A DNA stretch of 64,000 nt from Firmicutes bacterium AM31-12AC (GTDB lineage: Bacteria; Bacillota; Clostridia; Lachnospirales; Lachnospiraceae): NCBI GenBank assembly GCA_003480425.1, contig QUJA01000005.1, positions 62,001 to 126,000 of the forward strand, in the 5' to 3' direction. Shown here piece after piece: positions 17,696 through 26,469 of the stretch. The translations under genes were made by a program, and so were the position numbers. The notes under the pieces were generated by a model. The model was not told where the DNA came from and did no database searches. It was given only the letters and a program-made list of their open reading frames with translations. Every line of letters begins with the position of its first letter. Position 1 is the stretch's first letter.

Positions 17696-18742
17696 ATGAC
17701 ATTTTATCAGGAATTACAGTTAAGCTCTGTAGGCTCAAAACAATTGATCAAAAACACACAAGACAAAAAAGAAAAACGTCGTCACATACTAATCTACAAC
17801 TTTAAAGTATATCTTGTAATGGCATTTTGTTTTGCATTTGTAACAATATTCAGCCAGATATTCGGTTCGGATAACAGTGTGGCGGGAGTAACCATATTAC
17901 TGGCAGTACTTGTCCTTCGTCAGGCAGATTTCGGAATTCGGACAAGTCATGGCATTCTCAGTATTGGAGGCATTTTTGCGATATTAATGATAGGACCGAG
18001 ATTAGCAAACATGTTGCCGCCATTTATAGCGTTTGGTGTAAATATAATTTGTATTCTATTATTAATGATTTTGGGATGCCATAATGTGATCATGTCAAAT
18101 CATTCAACCTTTGTATTGGGATATTTATTATTGTTTGGATATGATGTAAGCGGACAGTCGTACAGACTTCGTGTGATTGGATTAGTTGTCGGAATGATAG
18201 GCTGTATGGCAATATTTTACAAAAACCAGAAAAACAGACCATATCGCAGAACGTTTCTGGATCTGTTTCGTGAATTTGATCGTTTCTCAGCAAGAAGCAG
18301 ATGGTATATCCGACTGACACTGATTGTATCATCAGCAATGTTGATTATGACACTTCTTGGCTTACCAAGAGCAATGTGGGCAGGAATTGCATGTATGTCA
18401 GTGTGCATGCCATTTACGGAAGATGCAAAAGAACGCGCAAAATTAAGAGGTATATATAATATAGTAGGAAGCTTGATTTTTATCGTGTTATATCTTGTAT
18501 TGCCGGAATCTATGTATCCGTATATCGGAGTGATAGGCGGGATTGGAGTCGGCTACTCAGCCGGATATGCATGGCAGACCGTATTTAACACATTTGGAGC
18601 ACTGTCTATTGCAGCAGGAATGTTCGGAATGCCTGCTGCCGTAGCACTTCGTATTGGTGCAAATGTATTCGGTGCGGTATATACAGTGGCTTGTAATCAG
18701 CTGCTGGCACGAATCGGGAAGAAACAAGCAGTTGCTGTTTAA
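17696..18742 (+). CDS. FUSC-like multispan membrane protein
   Basis: A 348-residue inner-membrane protein with about ten hydrophobic segments in two blocks: roughly 40-180 (VYLVMAFCFAFVTIF, FILSIGGIFAILMI-like, FVNIICILLLMILG) and 205-335 (LIVSSAMLIMTLLGL, IGVIGGIGVGYSAGYAWQ). Between them lies a basic cytoplasmic stretch KNRPYRRTFLDLFREFDRF. The arrangement recalls FUSC/aromatic-acid-exporter proteins, and a related single-block member lies at 25342-26325. Substrate unknown. Start at ATG 17696 behind AAAGGAAGG. It has its own promoter and a bidirectional terminator shared with the PTS operon. Confidence 0.65.
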   Translation: MTFYQELQLSSVGSKQLIKNTQDKKEKRRHILIYNFKVYLVMAFCFAFVTIFSQIFGSDNSVAGVTILLAVLVLRQADFGIRTSHGILSIGGIFAILMIGPRLANMLPPFIAFGVNIICILLLMILGCHNVIMSNHSTFVLGYLLLFGYDVSGQSYRLRVIGLVVGMIGCMAIFYKNQKNRPYRRTFLDLFREFDRFSARSRWYIRLTLIVSSAMLIMTLLGLPRAMWAGIACMSVCMPFTEDAKERAKLRGIYNIVGSLIFIVLYLVLPESMYPYIGVIGGIGVGYSAGYAWQTVFNTFGALSIAAGMFGMPAAVALRIGANVFGAVYTVACNQLLARIGKKQAVAV

Positions 18743-18747
18743 AATAC

Positions 18748-18781
18748 AAATGGCAAGGTGAGCATATTCACCTTGCCATTT
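18748..18781. terminator. Bidirectional terminator between convergent genes
   Basis: Perfect 14-bp stem AAATGGCAAGGTGA / TCACCTTGCCATTT with loop GCATAT. A/T tracts on both sides let it serve the gene at 17696-18742 and the minus-strand PTS operon. Confidence 0.88.
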
Positions 18782-18786
18782 GATTT

Positions 18787-19401
18787 TTAAAATTGCCATC
18801 CGTTGAATGTGAAAGCTGTCGGCGATACATTCTCAGGATCATAACGCTTTAACATTTCTTCATAGCGTTCTTTATAATCATTGTCGACTTCTGCCTGAGG
18901 GATTACTTTACTTGCTTCATGAAGGAAGTGGAAAGAATCTCTGCCCATTTCCTGTCCACGGCGAGTATGTTTATCAAGTGCTACATCTGGAATCTCAGGA
19001 AGTTCTCCCATAGCAAATCCTTTGATACAAATGTTTTTTAACAAATCACTAGATCTGTCTTTTTTAGACTGTACAAGATAGCGGATTGCATGAATAAAAT
19101 AAATTGGTCGGTCACCATCTGAATAAGCAAATTCTTTTCTCATCTGGAATAAATTGTTTACTACTACAGCAGCCATCGGATTCCCCATCCCAATGTCTTC
19201 TACAGAGATTGTAAGCAGGCGTCTCCACATCTTTTCTTCCATCTCTGGGGAGGTGATATATAATTCATATGCAAATTTACAGGCATCTTCCTCATTTGCA
19301 CGTCTAATACTTTTCTGTAATGCTGAAATCACCTCATCTCCAGCATAACCATTTCTTGTTTTAATTGATTGCCACGGATCATACATTGTTTTTTTTACCA
19401 T
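18787..19401 (-). CDS. Stand-alone RarA/MgsA C-terminal-domain protein
   Basis: A 204-residue protein equivalent to the C-terminal half of the AAA+ protein RarA/MgsA (PF12002-type), without the ATPase half. Landmarks are DEVISALQKSIRRANEEDA, RLLTISVEDIGMGNP, ELPEIPDVALDKHTRRGQE and FHFLHEAS. In RarA this part is the tetramerising, clamp-loader-like collar. Here it is the last gene of a PTS operon: its ATG overlaps the EIIC stop region by 7 bases, and GAGGAGGATG precedes it. Why a DNA-maintenance domain is coupled to a sugar transporter is unclear; similar stand-alone proteins exist in Firmicutes, but their role is unknown to me. Confidence 0.8.
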   Translation of the reverse strand: MVKKTMYDPWQSIKTRNGYAGDEVISALQKSIRRANEEDACKFAYELYITSPEMEEKMWRRLLTISVEDIGMGNPMAAVVVNNLFQMRKEFAYSDGDRPIYFIHAIRYLVQSKKDRSSDLLKNICIKGFAMGELPEIPDVALDKHTRRGQEMGRDSFHFLHEASKVIPQAEVDNDYKERYEEMLKRYDPENVSPTAFTFNGWQF

Positions 19402-20741
19402 TCGAAATCATCCTCCTCTTCTGTTTCTTTTAATTCTTCTTCAACCAGCTGTTTCTCATATATTTTGAAAAACGGATAGTAAAATACTATACTTAACGCG
19501 ATACATAAGAACATAAAAATCACATTTCTGAAATCCATTCCAGACATCCATGCTTGTACGAAAAATGGAATAAATGATGGATCAGCAATATAACCAGGTC
19601 TGATTAATCCGAGTACCTGGGCATAATATCCGAGTACCACGCAAATGGAAGGTGTTAAAATATATGGAATTGCAAGAATCGGGTTAAATGCCATAGGAAC
19701 TCCAAATGTAATTGGTTCGTTGATTGAGCAGATACCAGGTACAATTGAGATTCTTGCAAGAGATTTTAATTTTGCAGATTTTGATTTCCACATAAGTAAA
19801 ATCAATCCTAATGTTCCGCCTGCGCCACCGAGCATTGCATAGCGGAATAACTGAAGGTTCATTGGATTAGTTGGCTCTAAACCTTTTACTACAAGTGCAG
19901 CATTTGCTCCTGTTCCTGCAAGACCAATCATAAATACAATTGAAAATACAACGGATGTACCATTAATTCCGAAGAACCATAAAATATTCGAAAACATGAT
20001 AATTCCGGCATAAACCCAAATGTTGTTTCCAACGTCAATTGCAGGTGTAAGGAGTGCCATGATAGCTTCCGGAATTGTTTTTCCGATACTTGAAATCAGT
20101 AATAAATTAACTCCATATATAACTACAATATCAATAAAAAGTGGAAGGAGTGAGTTTACAAAAGTACCAACCATACTTGGGACGGAAGATGGAAATTTTA
20201 CTTTTATTCCAAGCTTGTCTACCATACGGTTAATTTCTACACACAGAAAACTCAGAATCAAAGCGACAAATAAACCATCACTTGTCAGATATTGAGATGT
20301 AATTGCTGGGATTGTCATCTCTTCTCCAACTGGAACCTGTACTACTTTTGAACATACAAGAAGGAAAACGGACATAGACATAATTCCGTTTACTGCGGCA
20401 TTCATCTTATAGCTTTTTGCCAGACAATATGCTACAGAAAATGCTGTCATCAATCCGAGCATTCCGAATGTCATATTATATGGCGCAAGAATCCATTCAC
20501 TATTTGCAAGCGCCCACTGTTTCCAGTTGATCAAGAAACGAATAAATACATTTGTTGTATTCATGTCCACCGTTTCCAAATTAATCGGGGGATTATTTAA
20601 GATCATAAAAATAGATCCGATTACAAGCAAGGGTAATGTCATCATCATACCATTAGACAGTGCCTGTAAATGTCTTTGTTTTCCAAGCTTGGCTCCCAAC
20701 GGAGATAAATATTTTTCCAGAATATCCATAAATTTTTTCAT
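19395..20741 (-). CDS. PTS EIIC, lactose/cellobiose family
   Basis: A 448-residue membrane permease of the Lac/Chb (EIIC) family, with about ten membrane segments and the conserved region SINEPITFGVPMAFNP that forms part of the sugar site in this family. Other typical blocks are the N-terminal MDILEKYLSPLGAKLGKQRH and GMMMTLPLLVIGSIF. It imports a disaccharide or other beta-glycoside with the EIIB and EIIA encoded just upstream. Gene order on the minus strand is regulator, EIIA, EIIB, EIIC, RarA-C. No phospho-beta-glucosidase gene is next to it, so the sugar stays open. Start behind GAGAAGGT. Confidence 0.9.
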   Translation of the reverse strand: MKKFMDILEKYLSPLGAKLGKQRHLQALSNGMMMTLPLLVIGSIFMILNNPPINLETVDMNTTNVFIRFLINWKQWALANSEWILAPYNMTFGMLGLMTAFSVAYCLAKSYKMNAAVNGIMSMSVFLLVCSKVVQVPVGEEMTIPAITSQYLTSDGLFVALILSFLCVEINRMVDKLGIKVKFPSSVPSMVGTFVNSLLPLFIDIVVIYGVNLLLISSIGKTIPEAIMALLTPAIDVGNNIWVYAGIIMFSNILWFFGINGTSVVFSIVFMIGLAGTGANAALVVKGLEPTNPMNLQLFRYAMLGGAGGTLGLILLMWKSKSAKLKSLARISIVPGICSINEPITFGVPMAFNPILAIPYILTPSICVVLGYYAQVLGLIRPGYIADPSFIPFFVQAWMSGMDFRNVIFMFLCIALSIVFYYPFFKIYEKQLVEEELKETEEEDDFEW

Positions 20742-20761
20742 GAGTATTTACCTTCTCTTTC

Positions 20762-21085
20762 TTATTTTTCAGCTGCTCTTATCATTTTAATTGCCGATTT
20801 TAATACTTTTTCTCCGTTCATCATTCCATAGTCTGTAGAATCAATTACTGCAATCGGAATTCCTGTTTTTTCAAAATTTTTAACAGTTTCATCATATAAA
20901 TACTTCACTTGTGGGCCAAGTAAAATACAATCAGGCTGTTTAGTTGCAACGATTTCGCTAATTTGTTCGTGTGGAAATGCGGCTACTTCCATATCTACTC
21001 CATGTGAATTAGCAACATCCTGCATTTTTGCTGCTAACATGCTTGTTGACATTCCGGCACTACAAAATAAATATACTTTCTTCAT
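20762..21085 (-). CDS. PTS EIIB, lactose/cellobiose family
   Basis: A 107-residue cytoplasmic phosphocarrier. The active-site cysteine lies in the first strand, MKKVYLFCSAGMSTSMLA (Cys8), and CILLGPQVKYLYD and IAVIDSTDYGMMNGE complete the family signature. It passes phosphate from EIIA to the sugar bound by EIIC. I chose the start at 21085 (GGAAAGGAAA upstream) over an in-frame ATG 27 bases earlier, because the family begins directly with the MKKIYLFC-like strand. Confidence 0.93.
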   Translation of the reverse strand: MKKVYLFCSAGMSTSMLAAKMQDVANSHGVDMEVAAFPHEQISEIVATKQPDCILLGPQVKYLYDETVKNFEKTGIPIAVIDSTDYGMMNGEKVLKSAIKMIRAAEK

Positions 21086-21115
21086 CCTATTTTCCTTTCC
21101 CTCATACTGCATGGT

Positions 21116-21448
21116 TTATATTGATTTTTTCTCTAATGCATCGATACGTTTGTATGCATCAATTAGCTCACCAACCATAATTTTACATGTTTCAGTTCCC
21201 ATTAACTGATCTTCTGCATGAATCAACAAAATATTAGGTACTATAGTTTCTTCTTCAGCTGCTTCTTTTTGAATCAGTTCTGCATGAACCTTATGTGCAT
21301 TCAAAAAAGCCGCATTTCCTTCTTGAATCAGATTTTCTGCCTCTTCATAACATCCCAGCTTTGCCTTTTGAATTGCATTCATATAGGCACTTTTTGCTTC
21401 ACCTGCAAAAGTAATAAGCTGAAAACAGACAAGTTCAAGTCCTTCCAT
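21116..21448 (-). CDS. PTS EIIA, lactose/cellobiose family
   Basis: A 110-residue helical EIIA. It shows MEGLELVCFQLITFAGEAKSA at the N-terminus (split here as two family blocks, EGLELVCFQ and TFAGEAKSAYM), and the phosphorylated His in ILLIHAEDQLMGTE. It forms trimers and transfers phosphate from HPr to EIIB. The start at 21448 is supported by AAAGGAGG; an in-frame start 60 bases upstream is weaker. A TATACT -10 lies on the minus strand at about 21475-21480 without a good -35, which fits an activator-dependent promoter. Confidence 0.92.
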   Translation of the reverse strand: MEGLELVCFQLITFAGEAKSAYMNAIQKAKLGCYEEAENLIQEGNAAFLNAHKVHAELIQKEAAEEETIVPNILLIHAEDQLMGTETCKIMVGELIDAYKRIDALEKKSI

Positions 21449-21549
21449 GTTTACACCTCCTTTGCTTTTAACTAAAGTATAACGGATATTTTTTTTTAAT
21501 TCTTTCAAAGTTTCTTCCTAGTATTAGGAAAGGAAAGTTCTATTTATTT

Positions 21550-23448
21550 TTATAGTAATGTATCGACAAAACCTTTATAGTCCTGGACTTCTAAAAGCTT
21601 TGAAAATTTTTCGGGATTAGTAACCACACCATCCAGCCAATCAAAAAAAATCTTTAAAAAGTTGCGGTTTTCCTCTGTTATTGCCAGTAATAAAACAAAT
21701 CTAACATCATATTGTCCCCATTTGACGGGTTTTTTTAAAATTGCAGTTCCGATTGCCGAGTGAATTGTAAATTGATTCGACATATTGTGAGGTAACGCAA
21801 ACCCATGAAAAAAAGATGTTGATGAAAGTGCTTCTCGTTTTAAAACACTTTCTTTAAAGCCTTCTTTTACATATCCACGCAAATAAAGGTTATCACACAT
21901 AGAGGATATAATCTCTTCAGGCTGGTCTTTATCTAGGTTTACAGTGAAAATCTCTTTGCGGATTAAATTTAAAATGAAAAATTGAAAATTGTTTTTATAT
22001 CGAATCTGATCCAGGCGATTTAATAATTGAAACACAACGGATTCATCTTTGTAATCAAAAAACATGGATATTTCTGATGTCATGATTTCTAAAGTATGTG
22101 ATAAAGGCTGTGTCGTAAGAATAAAATCAGGATTATTTTTCAGTATATCTATTTCTTCAAAATAACTCATACAATCTACAATTTCCATTCGTTCACCAAA
22201 GCGATTCACTATTTTTTGTATACATAGGTCAGATATCAGCTTGTTGTGAGGACAAATCAGGATACATTTGTATTTTTTCTTTAAATTTGCTCTTTCATAG
22301 GCTGAGCCGATGTGAAGGGCAATAAAAGAAATTTCATTTTCACTAATTGTTATTTTCAAACGTTCTTCAATGATTTTGCACACCCATACACCCATTTCAA
22401 AAATAAATGAATATTTTCTTTTCACTTCTTCCAAACAAGTATTGTCAATTTCTATTTTTTCATAATGTCTTCTCAGTAACGAATTAATATGTAATTCCAG
22501 GCCAAGCCGAAATTCGCGATCTTCACTAAAATCTATATCAAAATATTCTTTGATCTCATCTGTGATATGCTGGACCAGTTCTGATGCAATTTCTTCTAAT
22601 CGTTCTTTTTCACCATATCCTTTCTTTTTTCCACGCTTTAAGTATAATGCAAAATCTAAAATTTCTGCTTCTGTTATTTTCAATATTAATGTGGAAGAAA
22701 TTTTTTCGAAGAATTGTTTAGAAATCTTGTATTCTTTTGTTTCATGAATAGTGTTGCTACATTCTGTGTTCGCTAAAAAGTGGTAGGAAAGATTTCTTTC
22801 TAAAACGACACCAATATGAATTACCATTGATGGAATTTGTATTTCGTTGATTTCATACTGATTCTCTGAAAAAATATTTTTTAGTATATCTTTGATTTTC
22901 AGAAGATCAAAATTTGAAAATTTTTCTGCAATTTTATTCAAGTTTAAAATGTTACCGTTTATATTCGATAAAATCAATTCTTTATAGAGTTGTCGTTTCG
23001 TATACTCGTCTCCGGAAAGCTTTATAGTATTATTATGCTTGTTAATTTTTAACCCTGGATATTTTTTCAATAGTTTGCGGATTTTATTTATGTCATTTTC
23101 TAAAGAAAATTCTGAAACAAACATTTCTGATGCCAATTCATATAAGTTAATTGGTTGTTTGCTTGTCAACAGTTTTTTTAAAATAAATAGCTTACGTTCT
23201 TCTATCGTTTCTGGAAGTTGTTTGTCAGTTGGGTGAATCAGTTTTTTTAATTTATCGTCCTGGACACAATATCCCTTCTTTAAATTAGACACAATTACTG
23301 TATCTTCATAAAAATGATTAATGGCGGCAATATCATTGCGTATTGTACGATCAGATACATTTAGAAGTCTGGCCAAATCTTTTCCTGTAATCCAGTCTTG
23401 TTGACGATACATAGTAGAAATAATTATATTTTGTCGCGGGGTCAGCAT
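21550..23448 (-). CDS. PRD-containing PTS regulator (LicR/MtlR-like activator)
   Basis: A 632-residue transcription regulator. It begins with an HTH (RQNIIISTMYRQQDWITGKD, then LLNVSDRTIRNDI), a second HTH (about 90-140), two PTS regulation domains (about 180-400) with conserved histidines such as ALHIGSAYERAN, an EIIB-like domain (about 405-490) and an EIIA(Man/Fru)-type domain with HGFALPH near the C-terminus. This architecture belongs to activators such as LicR and MtlR, whose activity is set by phosphorylation from HPr and EII proteins. It should activate the adjoining EIIA-EIIB-EIIC operon. AAAGGAGAAAG precedes the start. A 41-base gap plus upstream space separates it from the EIIA gene. 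Confidence 0.88.
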   Translation of the reverse strand: MLTPRQNIIISTMYRQQDWITGKDLARLLNVSDRTIRNDIAAINHFYEDTVIVSNLKKGYCVQDDKLKKLIHPTDKQLPETIEERKLFILKKLLTSKQPINLYELASEMFVSEFSLENDINKIRKLLKKYPGLKINKHNNTIKLSGDEYTKRQLYKELILSNINGNILNLNKIAEKFSNFDLLKIKDILKNIFSENQYEINEIQIPSMVIHIGVVLERNLSYHFLANTECSNTIHETKEYKISKQFFEKISSTLILKITEAEILDFALYLKRGKKKGYGEKERLEEIASELVQHITDEIKEYFDIDFSEDREFRLGLELHINSLLRRHYEKIEIDNTCLEEVKRKYSFIFEMGVWVCKIIEERLKITISENEISFIALHIGSAYERANLKKKYKCILICPHNKLISDLCIQKIVNRFGERMEIVDCMSYFEEIDILKNNPDFILTTQPLSHTLEIMTSEISMFFDYKDESVVFQLLNRLDQIRYKNNFQFFILNLIRKEIFTVNLDKDQPEEIISSMCDNLYLRGYVKEGFKESVLKREALSSTSFFHGFALPHNMSNQFTIHSAIGTAILKKPVKWGQYDVRFVLLLAITEENRNFLKIFFDWLDGVVTNPEKFSKLLEVQDYKGFVDTLL

Positions 23449-23541
23449 TATCTTTCTCCTTTCATTGGAAAAATATTTTTATGAGTGATGTAAAATACCA
23501 CAAAAGTATAGATGTAGCATTTTTGTAGTGAAAATAAAATA

Positions 23542-23606
23542 TCTCCTTTAGATTTATGGTAAAATAGAGTTGTCAAAAAACTATCGACCAATCTACCTAA
23601 AGGAGA
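23542..23606 (+). repeat. 10-bp inverted repeat spanning a promoter region
   Basis: TCTCCTTTAG (23542-23551) is exactly complementary to CTAAAGGAGA (23597-23606). A -10-like TAAAAT lies near 23560. The right arm contains a Shine-Dalgarno-like AAAGGAGA, but the real ribosome site of the next gene (AACAGGAGG) is further downstream. A role in regulating that gene is possible. Confidence 0.45.
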
Positions 23607-23645
23607 CGTATTTATATCATAACATATAAACAGGAGGATTACAAA

Positions 23646-24635
23646 ATGTTTACCGGGAATAATAAATTTGAAATCTCCGATACAATTCTTAAATTAGAAG
23701 AATTATTAGATCAAGGGCAATTTGAATTAATGTCCGATCAGGTAATAGATGGAAAATTAAAGGCAGTTTATTTAATGAATGACGCGGTGGAGAGCTTTCT
23801 GGTATTTGAACAAGCAAGAATAACAGGAGTGTATCAGAAAGAGTACGAAGGAGATGTAGAGGCATCACTTTCAATACATCAGAATCCCGACACAGAGAAG
23901 GAAGAATTTGTATTGGTGGTTTATCAAGGTGACACCGTATGTACTTTGTTCTTTGCAGATATTGTTTTAGAGACACATTTGTATGATTATGGAAAGGTTG
24001 GTCATTTCTGGGTAGAAGGATATGAATACCTTCGTCAGCTAGAATACAGACTTGCGATTTTAAGAGACAAACGCGATTATCTGGGAGAAGTGTACTGTAA
24101 TGCGGCAGAATTAAAATTAGCCCATCTTGCAGAGTTTCCACCATTAAATTATTGCTGTTATCCTGCAGTACCAGAGAAGTATATTGTACCAAAAGAAAAT
24201 CCATGGATGCCATCAGAAAATGCAATCCGCGTGATGATGGAATTTGCAAAGCAGACAGAAGATAAATCACTGCAACGTATTCTGTCATTTTATAAGAAAC
24301 ATTCTTGGCGGTGGGTAACGCGGTGGATAGCGGATATGCTCCATAAAAATGTACACGCTGAAGTGGTTGATCTTTTAACGGAAGAATTGACAAAAGCTGC
24401 GTCAGATTATCCAGAGAGAAGATTTGATGAGAAAGAAGAAAAAGAACACAAAATTCTTTTAGAACGTGCAAAACAAGAACAGAGAAAACTAAAGGAACAG
24501 GGAATCAAGGCTGATATAGTGCGAGAAGAACCATTTATAACATCAAGAGATTCACTTAGGTATAAGGTGTATTTGATGGAATGGCGGTCGAAGCGAAGGA
24601 ATCGGATTGTAAAAATTAAAGAGATAAATAATTAA
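23646..24635 (+). CDS. DUF3878-like hypothetical protein
   Basis: A 329-residue soluble protein without signal peptide or membrane segments. I associate it, with moderate confidence, with DUF3878, a family of unknown function found mainly in Lachnospiraceae. Features: acidic N-terminal half (KLEELLDQGQFELMSDQ), a Trp/Tyr-rich centre (VGHFWVEGYEYLRQLEYRL, PLNYCCYP) and a highly charged Lys/Arg/Glu helical C-terminus (about 260-329). AACAGGAGG precedes the ATG. It is a single-gene unit ended by a strong bidirectional hairpin. Function unknown. Confidence 0.6.
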   Translation: MFTGNNKFEISDTILKLEELLDQGQFELMSDQVIDGKLKAVYLMNDAVESFLVFEQARITGVYQKEYEGDVEASLSIHQNPDTEKEEFVLVVYQGDTVCTLFFADIVLETHLYDYGKVGHFWVEGYEYLRQLEYRLAILRDKRDYLGEVYCNAAELKLAHLAEFPPLNYCCYPAVPEKYIVPKENPWMPSENAIRVMMEFAKQTEDKSLQRILSFYKKHSWRWVTRWIADMLHKNVHAEVVDLLTEELTKAASDYPERRFDEKEEKEHKILLERAKQEQRKLKEQGIKADIVREEPFITSRDSLRYKVYLMEWRSKRRNRIVKIKEINN

Positions 24636-24700
24636 AAAGAGCATGTCTCGATTGGGAAAATAGCATTGCGCTATTTAAAATAATCGAAACATGCTCTTTT
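24635..24700. terminator. Long bidirectional terminator hairpin
   Basis: Outer stem AAAAGAGCATGT / ACATGCTCTTTT (24635-24646 with 24689-24700), then TCGATT / AATCGA, and an inner stem around AAAATAGC / GCTATTT. It serves this gene and the convergent HicB-like gene. Confidence 0.85.
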
Positions 24701-24722
24701 GTTATGCCGTGTGACGGATATC

Positions 24723-25001
24723 TTATTCGTCCCATCCTTCATAGAATCGGATATTTACTAAAATATTACGAACAAATTCATTCTCTTTCAGAGTAATATC
24801 GCTCTCATCAGATACAGGTGGGAGTTGAACATTTTCTTCTTCAAGTTCTACTGTAAGCCAGTCTCTTGCTGCTGCATTAGCATTATCAAGTACATCAAAG
24901 AGCGTATCACCTTCTGCAGTACAACATTCTAAATCTGGGAAATATGCTTTATAACCGCCGGATTCTGTCTGATGAAAAACAGCTGGATATATGAATTTCA
25001 T
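24723..25001 (-). CDS. HicB-like antitoxin-family protein, no HicA neighbour
   Basis: A 92-residue protein with the HicB degenerate RNase-H-like fold: FIYPAVFHQTESGGYKAYFP, DLECCTAEGDTLFDVLDNA and AARDWL. HicB proteins usually neutralise the HicA mRNA interferase. Here no HicA-sized frame lies on either side, and no DNA-binding tail is visible, so it is an orphan or has another job. AAGGAGGAAAAG precedes the start. Confidence 0.75.
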   Translation of the reverse strand: MKFIYPAVFHQTESGGYKAYFPDLECCTAEGDTLFDVLDNANAAARDWLTVELEEENVQLPPVSDESDITLKENEFVRNILVNIRFYEGWDE

Positions 25002-25264
25002 GACTTTTCCTCCTTCTTTTCAGTCTATCTCAAGTTGTAAATCAGATGTTATTCTAAATTGTTTTGAAAGTAATGTGCATCTGATAAAACCACCATATTA
25101 GTATATAATAGGATGACGAAAACAGCAAGGAGTCAGTTGAATCCTTTTATGTAAAAAGAAAGTTCCTAGTTATTGTTCACTCCTGATTTCTATGAAAAGC
25201 AACCAATAATAAATAAAAAGAATTGTGAAAAATTCCGATTTTGTGCAAATTGCAAAAGGAAGAA

Positions 25265-25294
25265 TTGACAAAGTAAAAAAATACAAGATAAGAT
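25265..25294 (+). promoter_or_regulatory. Sigma-A promoter of the FUSC-like exporter gene
   Basis: TTGACA (25265-25270), 18-base spacer, TAAGAT (25289-25294), 47 bases before the TTG start. The rest of the 340-bp gap 25002-25341 holds no gene that I can support; it shares the 14-mer TAGTTATTGTTCAC with 15297-15310. Confidence 0.7.
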
Positions 25295-25341
25295 AGATGC
25301 AGGGCAAAGATTTGGGGAGGTAATAAACGGGGATAATATAA

Positions 25342-26325
25342 TTGAAAAAGTTGATCAAAAAGAAACAGCAGAAAAAACGAGTGCTGCAGGCAATCAAGAT
25401 TGCAGTAGGAAGCAGTGCTGCAATTTATGTTGCAGAAGTATTAAATTTAGAATATGCAATTTCAGCGGGAAGTATTGCTTTGCTGACATTGGTTACAACA
25501 AAATGGGAAACAGTAAAACTATCCTGGTTTCGTCTGGTGACATTTTTAGTATCATCAGTACTGGCATGGATTGTATTTACACAGATTCAGTCAGAATGGC
25601 TGGCGTATGGTATTTATATATTTTTAATCGTAATTGTCTCTGAAGAGTTTGGATGGAAGGCAACGATATCGGTAAATGCAGTGATAGGTATGCATTTCAT
25701 GGCAAAGCGAGATTTTGAAGCAAGTTTTGTATTTAATGAATTTCTGTTAGTTCTAATAGGAATTACAGTAGCGGTAGTATTAAATCTGTTCTATGACTAT
25801 GCAGGACAACGTAAAGACCTTGTGCGAAACATGCGCTACACAGAGAATCGTATGCAGATGATATTGGGAGCAATTGCAGCTTATCTGGCAGATAAAGAAA
25901 TGCAGTATGATATTTGGGCGGCAATACGTGAATTAGAATCACAGATTCGTATATTTATTGATGATGCTTATGAATATCAGGACAATACATTTCAGTCACA
26001 TCCGGAATATTATATTAATTATTTTGAGATGCGGATGAAACAATGTAATACCATACATGACTTGCATTATGAGATGAAGAGAATCCGAAAGATGCCTCAG
26101 CAGGCACTCATTATTTCAGAATATGTATTATATATGATGGATTATGTGACAGAGCGAAATGAGCCGACAGCGCAGATGGACAAATTAAAAGAAATTTTTC
26201 AACATATTAAGGAAGATAAGCTTCCGACTACCAGAGAAGAGTTTGAAAGTCAGGCGATGCTTTATCATATCTTGATGGATCTGGAAGACTTCCTTATATA
26301 TAAAAAACGTTTTGTCAACAGTTAG
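25342..26325 (+). CDS. Aromatic-acid-exporter (FUSC)-family membrane protein
   Basis: A 327-residue protein with about five or six membrane helices in the first 150 residues (AIKIAVGSSAAIYVAEVL, AGSIALLTLVTT, LVTFLVSSVLAWIVFT, YGIYIFLIVIVSE, LLVLIGITVAVVLNLFYDY). A cytoplasmic helical domain (about 160-327) follows with repeated charged helices. This is the usual layout of the aromatic-acid-exporter N-terminal domain plus ArAE C-terminal domain in Firmicutes. Substrate unknown. Start is TTG 25342, with GGGGAT nearby and a promoter 47 bases upstream. Confidence 0.75.
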   Translation: MKKLIKKKQQKKRVLQAIKIAVGSSAAIYVAEVLNLEYAISAGSIALLTLVTTKWETVKLSWFRLVTFLVSSVLAWIVFTQIQSEWLAYGIYIFLIVIVSEEFGWKATISVNAVIGMHFMAKRDFEASFVFNEFLLVLIGITVAVVLNLFYDYAGQRKDLVRNMRYTENRMQMILGAIAAYLADKEMQYDIWAAIRELESQIRIFIDDAYEYQDNTFQSHPEYYINYFEMRMKQCNTIHDLHYEMKRIRKMPQQALIISEYVLYMMDYVTERNEPTAQMDKLKEIFQHIKEDKLPTTREEFESQAMLYHILMDLEDFLIYKKRFVNS

Positions 26326-26418
26326 ATGACAAACAGAAACAGCGTTACTGGAATCAAGGAAAATAATAAGAATTCAGTAAAAAAAGAAAAATGAAAATGA
26401 ATATATGCCGTCGTTTCC

Positions 26419-26447
26419 TTGACAAGAAATGGCGGCAGTGTTACACT
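26419..26447 (+). promoter_or_regulatory. Promoter driving the lysine riboswitch and dapA
   Basis: TTGACA (26419-26424), 17-base spacer, TACACT (26442-26447). Transcription would start about 15 bases before the riboswitch. The -35 lies inside the loop of an imperfect hairpin (26407-26417 with 26426-26436). Confidence 0.65.
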
Positions 26448-26469
26448 TTTATTGTTAATTAGGAAACGT

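Noticed and set aside
21086..21112. Longer start for the PTS EIIB gene
   Set aside because: The extra nine residues precede the conserved first beta-strand, and the ribosome site fits the downstream ATG.
23689..24471. Minus-strand frame of 260 codons opposite the DUF3878-like gene
   Set aside because: Low-complexity Leu/His/Pro-rich translation without domain, and no start signal; it is the shadow of the plus-strand gene.
15297..25180. 14-base repeat TAGTTATTGTTCAC at 15297-15310 and 25167-25180
   Set aside because: The flanking sequences differ and there is no structure around it; at 14 bases it could be chance or part of a short intergenic motif, so I do not call it an element.
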